47,549 bases of DNA, from positions 1 to 47,549 of the forward strand of contig CAKZHZ010000063.1 of the NCBI GenBank assembly GCA_936928855.1, read 5' to 3'. Position 1 is the first letter of the stretch. Each line of letters begins with the position of its first letter. This document shows positions 25,470 to 33,479 of this stretch, one piece after another. The position numbers were made by a program, and so were the translations under genes. Under the pieces are notes generated by a model. The model searched no databases and was not told the origin of the DNA. It saw nothing but the letters and a program-made list of their open reading frames with translations. The stretch is from an uncultured Polycyclovorans sp. (GTDB lineage Bacteria > Pseudomonadota > Gammaproteobacteria > Nevskiales > Nevskiaceae).

Positions 25470-28040
25470 TCAGCGAGTGTAGGTCCGCTTCACCACCGCG
25501 GGCAGATACTCGCTGTCGGTCATCGGTTCGTTGTACTGGAAGTGGTCGTATCCCGCGAACACGCGGTTGATGAAGTAGCGCCCGTCCTTGAAATCGTAGG
25601 TGACCACCGGTCGCGTCCACGCGGCCTGCACGTCGTATTCGGCTACCAGATGCCCTTCCTGGAAGCGCCACAGTCGGCCGTCATGGTCCTCGTTCTCGAC
25701 CATCACCACCGTCCAGGAATCCTCGTCGACATAGAAGGTCCGCTTGCCGAAGGCGTGACGCTTGCCGCCGCGCTCGCTGGCCTCGATCACCCAGACGCGA
25801 TGCAACTCGTAGCGGGCATCGGTGGGATCGGGATACCGTGGCGTGAGCAGCGCGTCGGGATCCGCATCGGCGCGGTTGAGACGGTAAGCGTTGTAGGGGA
25901 TGTACAGCTCGCGCTTGCCCACCAGTTTCCACACATAGCGGTCGAAGGCACCGTTGTACATGTCCACCATGTCGATGAACTCCATGCTCTCGGTGGCCGG
26001 GAACGGCTGGTCGTAGCCCACCGGCGGGATGCGCAACATGCGCCCGAGCTTGGTCAGCAGCACCCAGACATTGCGTGACTGCTTCTGTGAATTGGCCGTC
26101 TCGTGGAACAGGCCGATGATGTCCGGCGAGCGTCCCCCCTCGTAGATCGCGGAGATGCCGAGGGCAATATAGTTCTCGCTGGCCAGATCGGCCGGCTCGG
26201 CAATGTTGGCGTAGCGGAAACGCACCCGGAAACGCTGATCATTGCGTGCCGTCACCGTCCCCTTCGGCTGCACCACCGCCTGGCCGTAGCGCGAATCCAC
26301 CGTATCGCCGCGATAGCGCGTGCGGTGATTCCACATGATCTCCACCCCGGTTCTCGGCTGCGGGAACGGGAAGCCGAGCTTCGCCCCCACCAGCGCGTCC
26401 GGCCCTTCCAGGCTGGCGCGTTCGCGGTTGGCTGCCGTGGCCTGATAGATCGCGTCCGGGTAGGCCACGCTGCGGTGACTGGTGAACACCGGCATGCGGT
26501 AGCCCGGCAGGGCTTCCAGCAGCTTGCGGTGCGCGCGCGTCAGGCGGTCGGCATAGCGGGACAGGTTGTCCGCCGTGATGGTGAATCGGGGTTGCTCGTC
26601 GGCATAGGGGTCCGGCAAGGCCTGCCCCATGACAAAGCCGTCCGGCCGGCGGTCAGCGGTGATACCCCCGGTCCAGGCCGGGATCTCGCCACTGGCATTG
26701 GCGGACTGCTCGGCCCCGACCGGCGTCAGCCCGCCACGCGGTGCCCCCCCGGCCCCGGTGGTTGCCCCGCCGCCGCTGGCCGCATCGGCCGCCGCCAGGG
26801 CCACGGTCTGCCCTCCGGCGATACGGCCGGACAGCGCAATGGCTTCGTCCTCGCGATCACGACGCTCGGCTGCCGCGGCCAGGGCCTGCTCGCGCGCCTT
26901 GCCGGTCTCCAGATACTTCACCCACTCCTGTGCCAGCGCGGCATGACGGTCGCGCAGCACAGCCGCCTGCCGGAACGTGGACAGGGCAGCCTCCACGTCG
27001 GCCTGCTGATACTGCGCCGTCGCCAACTGCATCAGGGTGTCGCCCTTGGCGCCCTCCTGCGCGACCAGCCGCGCCAACACGGCCGCCGCCTGCCCGTAGG
27101 CTTCTCGGTCCATGTACTGCTGCGCCAGCTGCCGCATGACCGTCGGGTCGGCCTGCTGGGCCAGCACGCGCTCCAGTGCCGGAATCGCCAACGACGCCTC
27201 GCGGGCCGCCAGCCACAGCTGCGCCAGGAAACGCCGATTGGCCACGTTGTCGGCCAGGGTGCCGTCCTCCATCCAGGCCTTCAGCAGCGACCCCGACTCG
27301 AACGGCGCGCCGAGATCGGCCACCAGGCTGACCAGCCGCAGACGGTCTTCGGGCGATTGCAGGAATCCGAGTCGCTGCGCCACTTCCATCACTGCCGCCG
27401 CGCGCGCCTTGTTGCCCAGCTTCAGGTGCAGCGCGGCCAGTCGCAGCCAGTCCTCGCCCTGCCGCGGATCCTCCCGCAGCAGCGCCTCCAGCAGCGGCAA
27501 CGCCTCGCGGTGCGCTCCGGTCCCCAGCAGCGACGCCATCAAGGCCCGTCGCCAGGAGATATCCGCATCGGGCACAGCCTTCACGGCATCGCGCAGCAGA
27601 GGCAGGGCATCGCGATAGCGCTTGTCTTCCAGATAGGCCGCAGCCAGGGCCACCTTGATCTCCGGGGTGGCGTTGCCTTGCCGGACCTGCGCTTCCAGCT
27701 GCCCCTGCATCTGCTTGTAGGCGCCGGTGCCCAGCAGCAACTGCCCCTGCATCTCCCGCATCTGCTCCGCGGCGATCCCTGACAGGGCATTGGTCGCCAG
27801 CGCCTGGTTGAGATATTCGAGCGCCTTCTGGTTGTTGCCCTCGCGTGCCGCCTGCGCGGCAAGGTCGCGCAGGAGCAGCGCGCGCTGATAGGGGTCCGTG
27901 GTGGTCTTGAGCAGGGTTTCCGGCGAAGCCGTCTGCTCGGCCGGCGGCGTCGGCAGCTCTCGCACCTCGCTGCGATATTGCTGGGCCAGGGTCGCCGTCG
28001 GCAGCGCCGTCGCCAGGATCAGGAGGGCTCGCCGCATCAT
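25470..28040 (-). CDS. Secreted TPR array fused to a full DUF1329 domain, last gene of the TonB operon
   Basis: The 856-residue product has a signal peptide (MMRRALLILATALPTATLAQ). A helical TPR-type repeat region follows (about 45-400, with repeats such as ALEYLNQALATN, ALPLLRDAVKAVP, ALPLLEALLREDP and ALSTFRQAAVLRD). A Gly/Ala/Thr linker (about 405-436) leads to a complete DUF1329 domain (437-856) starting LTPVGAEQSANASGEIPAWTGG. The domain includes NHRTRYRG and GRYFINRVFAGYDHFQYNEP. The TPR half corresponds by position to the TPR protein of Vibrio tonB2 clusters. DUF1329 proteins are normally separate secreted proteins linked to envelope lipid traffic. The start overlaps the tonB stop as ATGATG. 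I see no frameshift; a run of seven G codes part of the linker. Confidence 0.88.
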   Translation of the reverse strand: MMRRALLILATALPTATLAQQYRSEVRELPTPPAEQTASPETLLKTTTDPYQRALLLRDLAAQAAREGNNQKALEYLNQALATNALSGIAAEQMREMQGQLLLGTGAYKQMQGQLEAQVRQGNATPEIKVALAAAYLEDKRYRDALPLLRDAVKAVPDADISWRRALMASLLGTGAHREALPLLEALLREDPRQGEDWLRLAALHLKLGNKARAAAVMEVAQRLGFLQSPEDRLRLVSLVADLGAPFESGSLLKAWMEDGTLADNVANRRFLAQLWLAAREASLAIPALERVLAQQADPTVMRQLAQQYMDREAYGQAAAVLARLVAQEGAKGDTLMQLATAQYQQADVEAALSTFRQAAVLRDRHAALAQEWVKYLETGKAREQALAAAAERRDREDEAIALSGRIAGGQTVALAAADAASGGGATTGAGGAPRGGLTPVGAEQSANASGEIPAWTGGITADRRPDGFVMGQALPDPYADEQPRFTITADNLSRYADRLTRAHRKLLEALPGYRMPVFTSHRSVAYPDAIYQATAANRERASLEGPDALVGAKLGFPFPQPRTGVEIMWNHRTRYRGDTVDSRYGQAVVQPKGTVTARNDQRFRVRFRYANIAEPADLASENYIALGISAIYEGGRSPDIIGLFHETANSQKQSRNVWVLLTKLGRMLRIPPVGYDQPFPATESMEFIDMVDMYNGAFDRYVWKLVGKRELYIPYNAYRLNRADADPDALLTPRYPDPTDARYELHRVWVIEASERGGKRHAFGKRTFYVDEDSWTVVMVENEDHDGRLWRFQEGHLVAEYDVQAAWTRPVVTYDFKDGRYFINRVFAGYDHFQYNEPMTDSEYLPAVVKRTYTR

Positions 28041-28774
28041 CGCCAGTTGTACGCGCAGTCTTCGGGATTCATCGGCACCCGCTGCTTCACCTCACGGGCG
28101 CGGTCGGTCTGCTCGTAGATCCAGTTGCCGATGCTTTCGATGGCGGCCGCCTCGAACACCCCGCGCGGATCGGCATCGATCAGCTTGACGTTGCGCACGC
28201 GGCCATTCGGCATCACCGTGAACATCACCTCCACCCACCCCCGAATACCTTTCTCGCAGGCCCATTTCGGCATCTGCGGACGTGCGGTGGACAGCGGCAC
28301 CAGCGGCTTGCCGGTAAACCCGCGACCGCCACCATCACCACCGGACCCGGCACCACTGCCCTGCCCCGCAAAACCGGCAAAGCTGCCGGCGCTGGCCAGC
28401 CCCACGCCCAGATTGTTGCCACTGTTGAGCGGCACGGCGATGTTGCCGACCTCCGCTGCCGCAATGGGCAGGGTCGGCACATTGATGCTGGGGCGCTGTG
28501 GCGCCGACAGCGCCGGCGGCGCAGCGGGTGGTGGCGGCGGTTCGGCTTCAGGGCTGAACAGCTCCTCGGGTGGCGTGTCCGGCTCATCCTGCACCTTGAC
28601 CAACTCGACCCCGTCCAGACGGCGCCCGGCATCGGGCGGCGCCTCCGGCGCGCGGGTCATCCACGACATCCACAGGAACAGCAGCACCGCCACGCCCACC
28701 GCGAAAAAGGCGGTGACCGTCAGCCGCGACCAGGGCGCGGCCTCCAGCGAAGCGTCAGCGGGGAAGTGCGGCAA
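28037..28774 (-). CDS. tonB: TonB2-type energy transducer
   Basis: TonB carries proton-motive energy from ExbB/ExbD to outer-membrane receptors or partners. From the chosen TTG start the protein has 245 residues: a short cytosolic N-terminus, one membrane anchor (about 19-39), a Pro/Glu-rich stretch (EAEPPPPPAAPPALSAP), a Gly/Ser-rich spacer, and a C-terminal TonB domain (GIRGWVEVMFTVMPNGRVRN to the end). Two cysteines frame that domain (in PKWACEKG and at Cys240) and may form a disulfide. The TTG (28772-28774) has AAGGA upstream and overlaps exbD; an upstream GTG at 28837 would add 21 unlikely residues. It overlaps the TPR-DUF1329 gene. Confidence 0.85.
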   Translation of the reverse strand: MPHFPADASLEAAPWSRLTVTAFFAVGVAVLLFLWMSWMTRAPEAPPDAGRRLDGVELVKVQDEPDTPPEELFSPEAEPPPPPAAPPALSAPQRPSINVPTLPIAAAEVGNIAVPLNSGNNLGVGLASAGSFAGFAGQGSGAGSGGDGGGRGFTGKPLVPLSTARPQMPKWACEKGIRGWVEVMFTVMPNGRVRNVKLIDADPRGVFEAAAIESIGNWIYEQTDRAREVKQRVPMNPEDCAYNWR

Positions 28775-29159
28775 TGGACACGTCCTTGACGCCGGCCAGA
28801 CGCGCCTGATCCATGGCTTCCACCATGAGCCCGGCACGGGCGTCGGTATCGGCCTGAATCACCACCGAGGCCTCGGGGTTTTCGGCACGCAGTTTCTGGA
28901 TCACCGCCCGCAGGCCCCGGATGTCGACGCGCTGCTTGTCGATCCAGACCTCGCCTTCGGGCGAAATCGCCACCAGGATGTTGGTCTGCTCCTCGCGCTG
29001 CGCAGTCTCGGCACTGGGGCGGTTCACCTCGATGCCCGCCTCACGGATGAACGAGGTGGTGACGATGAAGAAGATGAGCATGATGAAGATCACATCCAGC
29101 ATCGGGGTCAGGTCGATCCCGGTGTCATCGCCGGGCGGACTGTGCCGCTTGATTTTCAT
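28755..29159 (-). CDS. exbD: ExbD-type biopolymer transport protein
   Basis: ExbD is the channel partner of ExbB that converts proton flow into motion of TonB. The 134-residue product has a short cytosolic N-terminus and a single membrane helix (about 20-37) with the essential acidic residue Asp22 in DLTPMLDVIFIMLIFF. The periplasmic domain contains VVIQADTDARAG. Its start overlaps exbB by four bases (29156-29159), and its end overlaps tonB. Confidence 0.95.
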   Translation of the reverse strand: MKIKRHSPPGDDTGIDLTPMLDVIFIMLIFFIVTTSFIREAGIEVNRPSAETAQREEQTNILVAISPEGEVWIDKQRVDIRGLRAVIQKLRAENPEASVVIQADTDARAGLMVEAMDQARLAGVKDVSIAALPR

Positions 29160-29695
29160 GCCGCCACCTCCGTGACGCTCAGCCGGTCGCCGAACCGCTC
29201 GCTCTCGATGCGGATCCGCGACTGGAAGCGGTTGATGAAGAACAGCCCCGACAGCCCCACCACCATGCCCGCCATGGTGGGCACCGTGGCACGGGACACC
29301 CCGGCCGCCATGGCGCGCGCATCGGCGGTGCCCTTGAGCGCCATGACATCGAACACTTCGATCATGCCGGTCACCGTACCCAGCAGCCCCAGCAACGGGC
29401 AGATGGCGATCAACACCTGGATGGTGGGCAGGGTCTGCCCCATCAGCAGGTGCACCCGGCCCAGCAGCGCGCTGCGGATCCGCCGCGCGCTGAACGAGCG
29501 GCGCTCAGGGCGGGCGAACCAGTGCGCCCGCACCCGCCCCTCCACCCCCGGCAGCACCCGCCAGAAGAACCAGATGCGCTCCAGAATCAGCATCCACAAC
29601 AGCACGGCGGCGGCGAAGATCCAGTTCAGCACCCAGCCGCCGGTTTCCAGGAACAGGCTCAGCGACTGATACGGCGCCAGCCACACCTCAGTCAC
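29156..29695 (-). CDS. exbB: ExbB-type proton channel protein (ExbB2-like, short)
   Basis: This 179-residue MotA/TolQ/ExbB-family protein has three membrane helices: about 20-42, then two in the core motif ICPLLGLLGTVTGMIEVFD and TVPTMAGMVVGLSGLFFINR. It is the second ExbB-family protein of the operon and lies between the TtpC gene and exbD, as in Vibrio tonB2 clusters. The start is GTG at 29695, overlapping the upstream gene by eight bases. It should form the proton-conducting ExbB-ExbD complex at the inner membrane. Confidence 0.92.
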   Translation of the reverse strand: MTEVWLAPYQSLSLFLETGGWVLNWIFAAAVLLWMLILERIWFFWRVLPGVEGRVRAHWFARPERRSFSARRIRSALLGRVHLLMGQTLPTIQVLIAICPLLGLLGTVTGMIEVFDVMALKGTADARAMAAGVSRATVPTMAGMVVGLSGLFFINRFQSRIRIESERFGDRLSVTEVAA

Positions 29696-31040
29696 GGGGG
29701 CCCTCCAGACGCTCCGCCAGCAGCACGGCGGACTGCTCGTCGAGCATCTGGATCAGCACCCGCGAACGCGCCGCCAGCAGCGAATTGACGAACAGCAGGG
29801 GAATCGCCACCACCAGGCCCAGCACGGTGGTGACCAGCGCCTGGGAGATACCACCCGCCATGAGTTTCGGGTCCCCCGTCCCGAACACGGTGATCGCCTG
29901 GAAGGTGGCGATCATGCCGGTGACGGTGCCCAGCAGACCCAACAACGGCGCCACTGCCGCAAACAGCTTGATGACCGACTGCGCGCGCTCCAGCCGGGGC
30001 GTCTCGCGCAACACCGACTCCGACAGACGCAACTCCAGCAGCTCGGGGTCATCGTCGTCGCGACTGCCCTGCCGGAAGTCGGCGATCACCCGCCCCAGCG
30101 GATTGTCGCCGCGCGGCGCATCCAGCTGTCGCAACTGCGCCCGCATGCGCCCGCCGGTCCCGGTGAGGAACAGCAGCTGGCCGGCGGCGATCAGCACCCC
30201 GATCACACCCAGGGCCAGAATCACATAGCCCACGGCGCCGCCCTGCTGCACCCGTTCCAGCAGATCCGGCTTGTCGCCCTCCACGCTGAGGAGGGTGCCA
30301 CGCGATGGGTCGATCAACACCGGTGCCACCCCCTGACGGCTGGCGGCAAAGTCCTCCGCCAAGCCGCGCAGGCTGCGGGCCGGCTGACGCGGCAGGGCGA
30401 CCAGTCGGGCCTGCTCGTCGAGCACCAGGTACTCGCCGTCGGCAAAGGCAGAGAAACTGCCCACCCTCACGACCTCGGTGGTGCGCGACAAGCCCCCGGC
30501 ATCCACGATGGGCGCCTCGAACCGTACGCTGCGTCCGGACTCGGTCATCTGCTCCATCAGCGTCACCCAGAGCTGCTCCAGCTCCGGAATGCCGGGGAGC
30601 TCGCGGCCGGTGGCAAGCTGATCGAGCAACTGCAGCCGCTCGGGTGCCTGTGCGGTGATCAGCGAGTCCGCCGCCAGCGCACGCAGATCCCCGGCGACCT
30701 GCCGGATGCCGGCGTACATCTGATCCAGCTCGCCGACACTGGTCCGCAGCTGTTCCTTCAGGGCTTGCACCTCGCGCTGCTGCGCCTCGAAACGACGGCG
30801 CACCTCGGCGATGCGGGTATCGGCCTTGCGTTTCTCCGCCTCGGCCTCGCGCAGCATCGCTGCCTGCTGATTCTTCTCTCGCAGAAACCGCGCTTCACGC
30901 TCCCGGTTGAGAGTGCGGCCCTCGGCGGCAGCGGCCTGCACTTCCCGCAGCAGGGCGTCAAGACCTTCGGCGGTCTGTGGCGCCTGGGCCTGGGCGGTGG
31001 CGGCGACCAGACCGGCCAGCAATAGCGTCCAGCGCTTCAT
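29688..31040 (-). CDS. TtpC-type large ExbB-family protein
   Basis: The 450-residue product has a signal peptide (MKRWTLLLAGLVAATAQAQA) and a long charged coiled coil (about 35-110). A periplasmic region follows (120-260), then a C-terminal ExbB-like domain with three membrane helices (about 270-294, 355-377, 397-420) including VAPLLGLLGTVTGMIATFQ. This matches TtpC of Vibrio TonB2 systems, a fourth component needed for energy transfer in those systems. The ATG at 31040 overlaps the DUF3450 stop as ATGA. Confidence 0.88.
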   Translation of the reverse strand: MKRWTLLLAGLVAATAQAQAPQTAEGLDALLREVQAAAAEGRTLNREREARFLREKNQQAAMLREAEAEKRKADTRIAEVRRRFEAQQREVQALKEQLRTSVGELDQMYAGIRQVAGDLRALAADSLITAQAPERLQLLDQLATGRELPGIPELEQLWVTLMEQMTESGRSVRFEAPIVDAGGLSRTTEVVRVGSFSAFADGEYLVLDEQARLVALPRQPARSLRGLAEDFAASRQGVAPVLIDPSRGTLLSVEGDKPDLLERVQQGGAVGYVILALGVIGVLIAAGQLLFLTGTGGRMRAQLRQLDAPRGDNPLGRVIADFRQGSRDDDDPELLELRLSESVLRETPRLERAQSVIKLFAAVAPLLGLLGTVTGMIATFQAITVFGTGDPKLMAGGISQALVTTVLGLVVAIPLLFVNSLLAARSRVLIQMLDEQSAVLLAERLEGPRD

Positions 31041-31789
31041 GGCTGCACCTCCTCGGCGACCGCCACGGGCAGTTTCAGCAGCCCGGCCGGCGCGGTGTCG
31101 CGCGCCATGCGCAGCCCTTGCCGGATGGTCCTGACCCAACCGCCTTCCAGCGGCAGCCACTGGGCCGACTCGGCATCCCAGCGCCAGGCCTGATCGCCTT
31201 CCAAGGTGAGGGCATAGAGCGCCAGTCGGCCCACCCGCAGCTGATCCACGACCCGACCGTCAACCTCCGCCCGCTCCGCCCCCAGGCCACGGCCATAGTC
31301 CACTTCCACCTGATAGGCCTCCAGCAGGCGCCGGTACTTGTCGGCCAGCGTCGCCTCGGGATCACTCATCAGGCGCTCCAGGTTGTCGAGCCGCTCGCGC
31401 CGCTCCTGCGGCAGGAACGGCAGATCCAGCTCCACAAAACGGGTCAGCGCATCCAGCATGCGCAGCATCAGCGGCAGCAGCTCCGCCTCGGTGCGCTGCA
31501 TGGCCTCGATCTGGCGCTGCAGCGAGGTCTTCTCCTCGGCCTGTCGCTCGGCAATGGCTTCCAGCTGGTCGGCATAGACCGTCAGCTGCTGGGCCTGCCA
31601 GCTGGCGGCGCGGAAGCGCTCCAGCAGGGCGCGGGTCTGATCATCAAGCTGGTCGACCCGGTCCTGCGAGGCCGCAGCGGCACGCTGCGACTGCTCCACG
31701 GTGTTCAATGCCCGCCCCACCGTGTCGCCCTGCGCCCAAACCGCGCCCGTGACCGCCACCAGGGCGGCCGAGATAAACCGATGTTTCAT
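31037..31789 (-). CDS. DUF3450 periplasmic coiled-coil protein
   Basis: This 250-residue secreted protein has a signal peptide (MKHRFISAALVAVTGAVWAQ). An N-terminal coiled coil (about 22-110) and a conserved helical part follow (LDLPFLPQERRERLDNLERLMSDPEATLADKYRRLLEAYQVEVDYGR). This is DUF3450, whose genes accompany TtpC/ExbB2/ExbD2/TonB2 in many marine gammaproteobacteria. It is thought to belong to the energy-coupling complex, perhaps pairing with the TtpC coiled coil. It overlaps its neighbours at both ends by ATGA, so it is the translational link between the hydrolase and TtpC. Confidence 0.9.
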   Translation of the reverse strand: MKHRFISAALVAVTGAVWAQGDTVGRALNTVEQSQRAAAASQDRVDQLDDQTRALLERFRAASWQAQQLTVYADQLEAIAERQAEEKTSLQRQIEAMQRTEAELLPLMLRMLDALTRFVELDLPFLPQERRERLDNLERLMSDPEATLADKYRRLLEAYQVEVDYGRGLGAERAEVDGRVVDQLRVGRLALYALTLEGDQAWRWDAESAQWLPLEGGWVRTIRQGLRMARDTAPAGLLKLPVAVAEEVQP

Positions 31790-32637
31790 GCCGTCAACCC
31801 TGCCGGCTGTGCCGTAACGGGAACGGGGCGCTCCTCCAGGGGACGCAGCCAACTGCAGATGCCATTCATCATTTCGTCCGTATGCTCGTCATCGATGACC
31901 CAGTGTCCGCGGTCGGGATAGTGCCGTAATCGGGCTGAGGGATACCGCCGCAACAGCTTGCGCACATGACGCGAAGGGGTGAGACGGTCGGCGCCGGCAC
32001 TGACGATGTATACCGGGCAGCGAACCCGATCGGCCTCGGCGCGAGACGCGCGCCGCAGGTCCGCCCACCAGAAGGCCAGCTCGAACGCCGCCCGGCCGGA
32101 CTCATGCACCATGCGCTGATAGAGCACGTCATGCCGCGCTTCCGGCAGGCCGTTGAAGGCCGCATAGGACGCCATCCGTCGCGACGGCTTGTGGGGGCGC
32201 CGCCAGAATCCCCAGCGCGCAAAGGCCGCAAAAAATGCCTTGAAATTGGACCAGGAGAGAATGTTCATGCCCCACGGCAGCGCCGGTGTCAGCAACACCA
32301 GCGCGCGGCATTCCACCCGCGTCGCCAGCTGCTGCGCCAAGGCCCCGCCCATCGAGTGCCCGATCAACACCGGCGGGCTCTGCCACTCCTGCGCCGTCAC
32401 CTCCCGCTCGAGAAAGCGGAGGTAGTCCTGAAGGCTCATCGCCCCGACCTGCAGCGGCTGGTCAGGGGTCGGCTGGTGCGCCGGCAGCGTGGGGGCATGA
32501 CAGTCGAATCCCCGTGCATCGAGCATCTGCCGGATACGGTCCCAGTCCGTCCCCGTGCACCACATGCCGTGAATCAGCAGCGCAGGCGTGCGCGGTCGGC
32601 TCAGGGGTGTTCGTGGGCTGGCGGACTGTTCTGCCAT
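31786..32637 (-). CDS. Alpha/beta hydrolase, probable esterase or lipase, first gene of the TonB operon
   Basis: The 283-residue enzyme has an alpha/beta hydrolase fold with oxyanion-loop motif LLIHGMWCTGTDW (21-33). The nucleophile is Ser95 in LIGHSMGGALAQQ, the acid is probably Asp217 (SAGADRLTP) and His245 lies in DRGHWVID. No signal peptide is seen, so it is cytosolic. Substrate is unknown; lipases, esterases and thioesterases share this fold. I start at 32637 because AGGAG lies six bases upstream, ahead of nearby ATG codons at 32643 and 32670. The stop overlaps the DUF3450 start as ATGA, tying this enzyme to the TonB operon. Confidence 0.87.
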   Translation of the reverse strand: MAEQSASPRTPLSRPRTPALLIHGMWCTGTDWDRIRQMLDARGFDCHAPTLPAHQPTPDQPLQVGAMSLQDYLRFLEREVTAQEWQSPPVLIGHSMGGALAQQLATRVECRALVLLTPALPWGMNILSWSNFKAFFAAFARWGFWRRPHKPSRRMASYAAFNGLPEARHDVLYQRMVHESGRAAFELAFWWADLRRASRAEADRVRCPVYIVSAGADRLTPSRHVRKLLRRYPSARLRHYPDRGHWVIDDEHTDEMMNGICSWLRPLEERPVPVTAQPAGLTA

Positions 32638-32731
32638 CGGCATCTCCTCGTGATGCCGGGACTCTATCATCCCATCACAGATTCCTGACGCCCCCGCCCG
32701 GCGCCTCAGACCCGGTGACGGCGCAGCCCGC

Positions 32732-32953
32732 TCACACCGGCGCGGGCTGCGGCCTCCAGGTGGACGTTGCCGCATCACCTGCCGGCGGCACGCGCCGCGA
32801 CCACACTTTTTCGTGGAGATAGTAGGCCACGGTATTGATACAAGGCTCGATCAGCGCCGTGAGGCTGCCCGCGACCCAGCTGCCGGTGATCAGATAGGCA
32901 ACCGTGAACGCCACCGTAAAATGGACGACTGCGAAGCTGAGCGTTTTGGTCAT
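32732..32953 (-). CDS. DUF2061 small membrane protein
   Basis: A 73-residue protein with two membrane helices: AVVHFTVAFTVAYLITGSWV and GSLTALIEPCINTVAYYLHE, ending in KVW(S/E)R-like residues. This is the DUF2061 pattern, function unknown. The ATG at 32953 has GGAG upstream. It lies 94 bases before the hydrolase gene on the same strand, with no obvious terminator, so it may lead the TonB operon. A Fur-box-like site lies about 25-45 bases upstream of its start. Confidence 0.82.
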   Translation of the reverse strand: MTKTLSFAVVHFTVAFTVAYLITGSWVAGSLTALIEPCINTVAYYLHEKVWSRRVPPAGDAATSTWRPQPAPV

Positions 32954-32977
32954 GGCGGGCTCCAAGTGAGAACTGTT

Positions 32978-32996
32978 GCAAATGATAATTACTCTC
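32978..32996. promoter_or_regulatory. Fur-box-like operator
   Basis: The 19-mer GCAAATGATAATTACTCTC matches the classical Fur box GATAATGATAATCATTATC at 14 of 19 positions, including the uninterrupted core AATGATAAT. It is an AT-rich island in GC-rich DNA and lies between DUF2061 (minus) and the DUF6265 gene (plus), overlapping the likely -10 element of the DUF2061 promoter. Confidence 0.6.
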
Positions 32997-33009
32997 AACA
33001 TTCGTGCAA
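32982..33009 (-). promoter_or_regulatory. Probable sigma-70 promoter for DUF2061 and possibly the TonB operon
   Basis: Minus strand TTGCAC (33009-33004), 16 bases, TATCAT (32987-32982). The -10 is a good match and the -35 is moderate. It is overlapped by the Fur-box-like site, which is the expected geometry for iron repression. Confidence 0.45.
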
Positions 33010-33038
33010 ATGAATTCTTTTCGCCCTCGTGATAGCCG

Positions 33039-33479
33039 ATGACTATGCTCCTGCGTTACAGCCTGTCACTGCTGCTGAGCCTGCCCGCCGTGGCGATGGC
33101 ACAGCCGCGCCTGCCCACCCTCGATGGCCTTCAGGGCTGCTGGGAGTACGCCACCCAGGAACAGCAATACCGGGAGGTGTGGTTACCGCCCAGCGACAAC
33201 GTGATGCTCGGCACCAGCCTGCGCCTGAACGGCAGCCGCACCGAGACCTACGAGTTCATGCGCATCGTCGCCACCGATACCGGCACCGCGCTGCTGATCC
33301 AGCCCGAAGGCGAGCCTGCGGCCCGCTATGTGCTGGAGTCCACTGCTCCGCTGCAGTTCCGGCGCGACGGTCCGGGGGAGCCCCAACGCATCCGCTATCA
33401 GTGGCCGGCAGCCGGCCGCCTCCAGATCAACCTTGATGCCCTGACATTCGTATTGACCCAAAAGGACTGTGACTCATGA
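33039..33479 (+). CDS. DUF6265-type secreted protein
   Basis: A 146-residue protein with a signal peptide (to about AVAMA, residue 17-21) and a compact beta-rich domain. The domain starts LDGLQGCWEYATQEQQYREVWLPP and continues with NVMLGTSLRLNGSRTETYEFMRI. This is the DUF6265 pattern, lipocalin-like in predicted topology; the function is unknown. Its stop overlaps the ATG of the acyl-CoA dehydrogenase gene as ATGA, so the two are probably coupled. The upstream region contains the Fur-box-like site, so iron control is possible here too. Confidence 0.7.
   Translation: MTMLLRYSLSLLLSLPAVAMAQPRLPTLDGLQGCWEYATQEQQYREVWLPPSDNVMLGTSLRLNGSRTETYEFMRIVATDTGTALLIQPEGEPAARYVLESTAPLQFRRDGPGEPQRIRYQWPAAGRLQINLDALTFVLTQKDCDS

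Noticed and set aside
26103..27782. 559-residue open frame on the plus strand
   Set aside because: It is antisense to the TPR-DUF1329 gene and has shadow composition.
25470..28040. Frameshift or misassembly joining separate TPR and DUF1329 genes
   Set aside because: The frame is open across the junction and the linker has normal composition. DUF1329 lacks its own signal peptide there, which fits a genuine fusion; independent sequence would still be useful.
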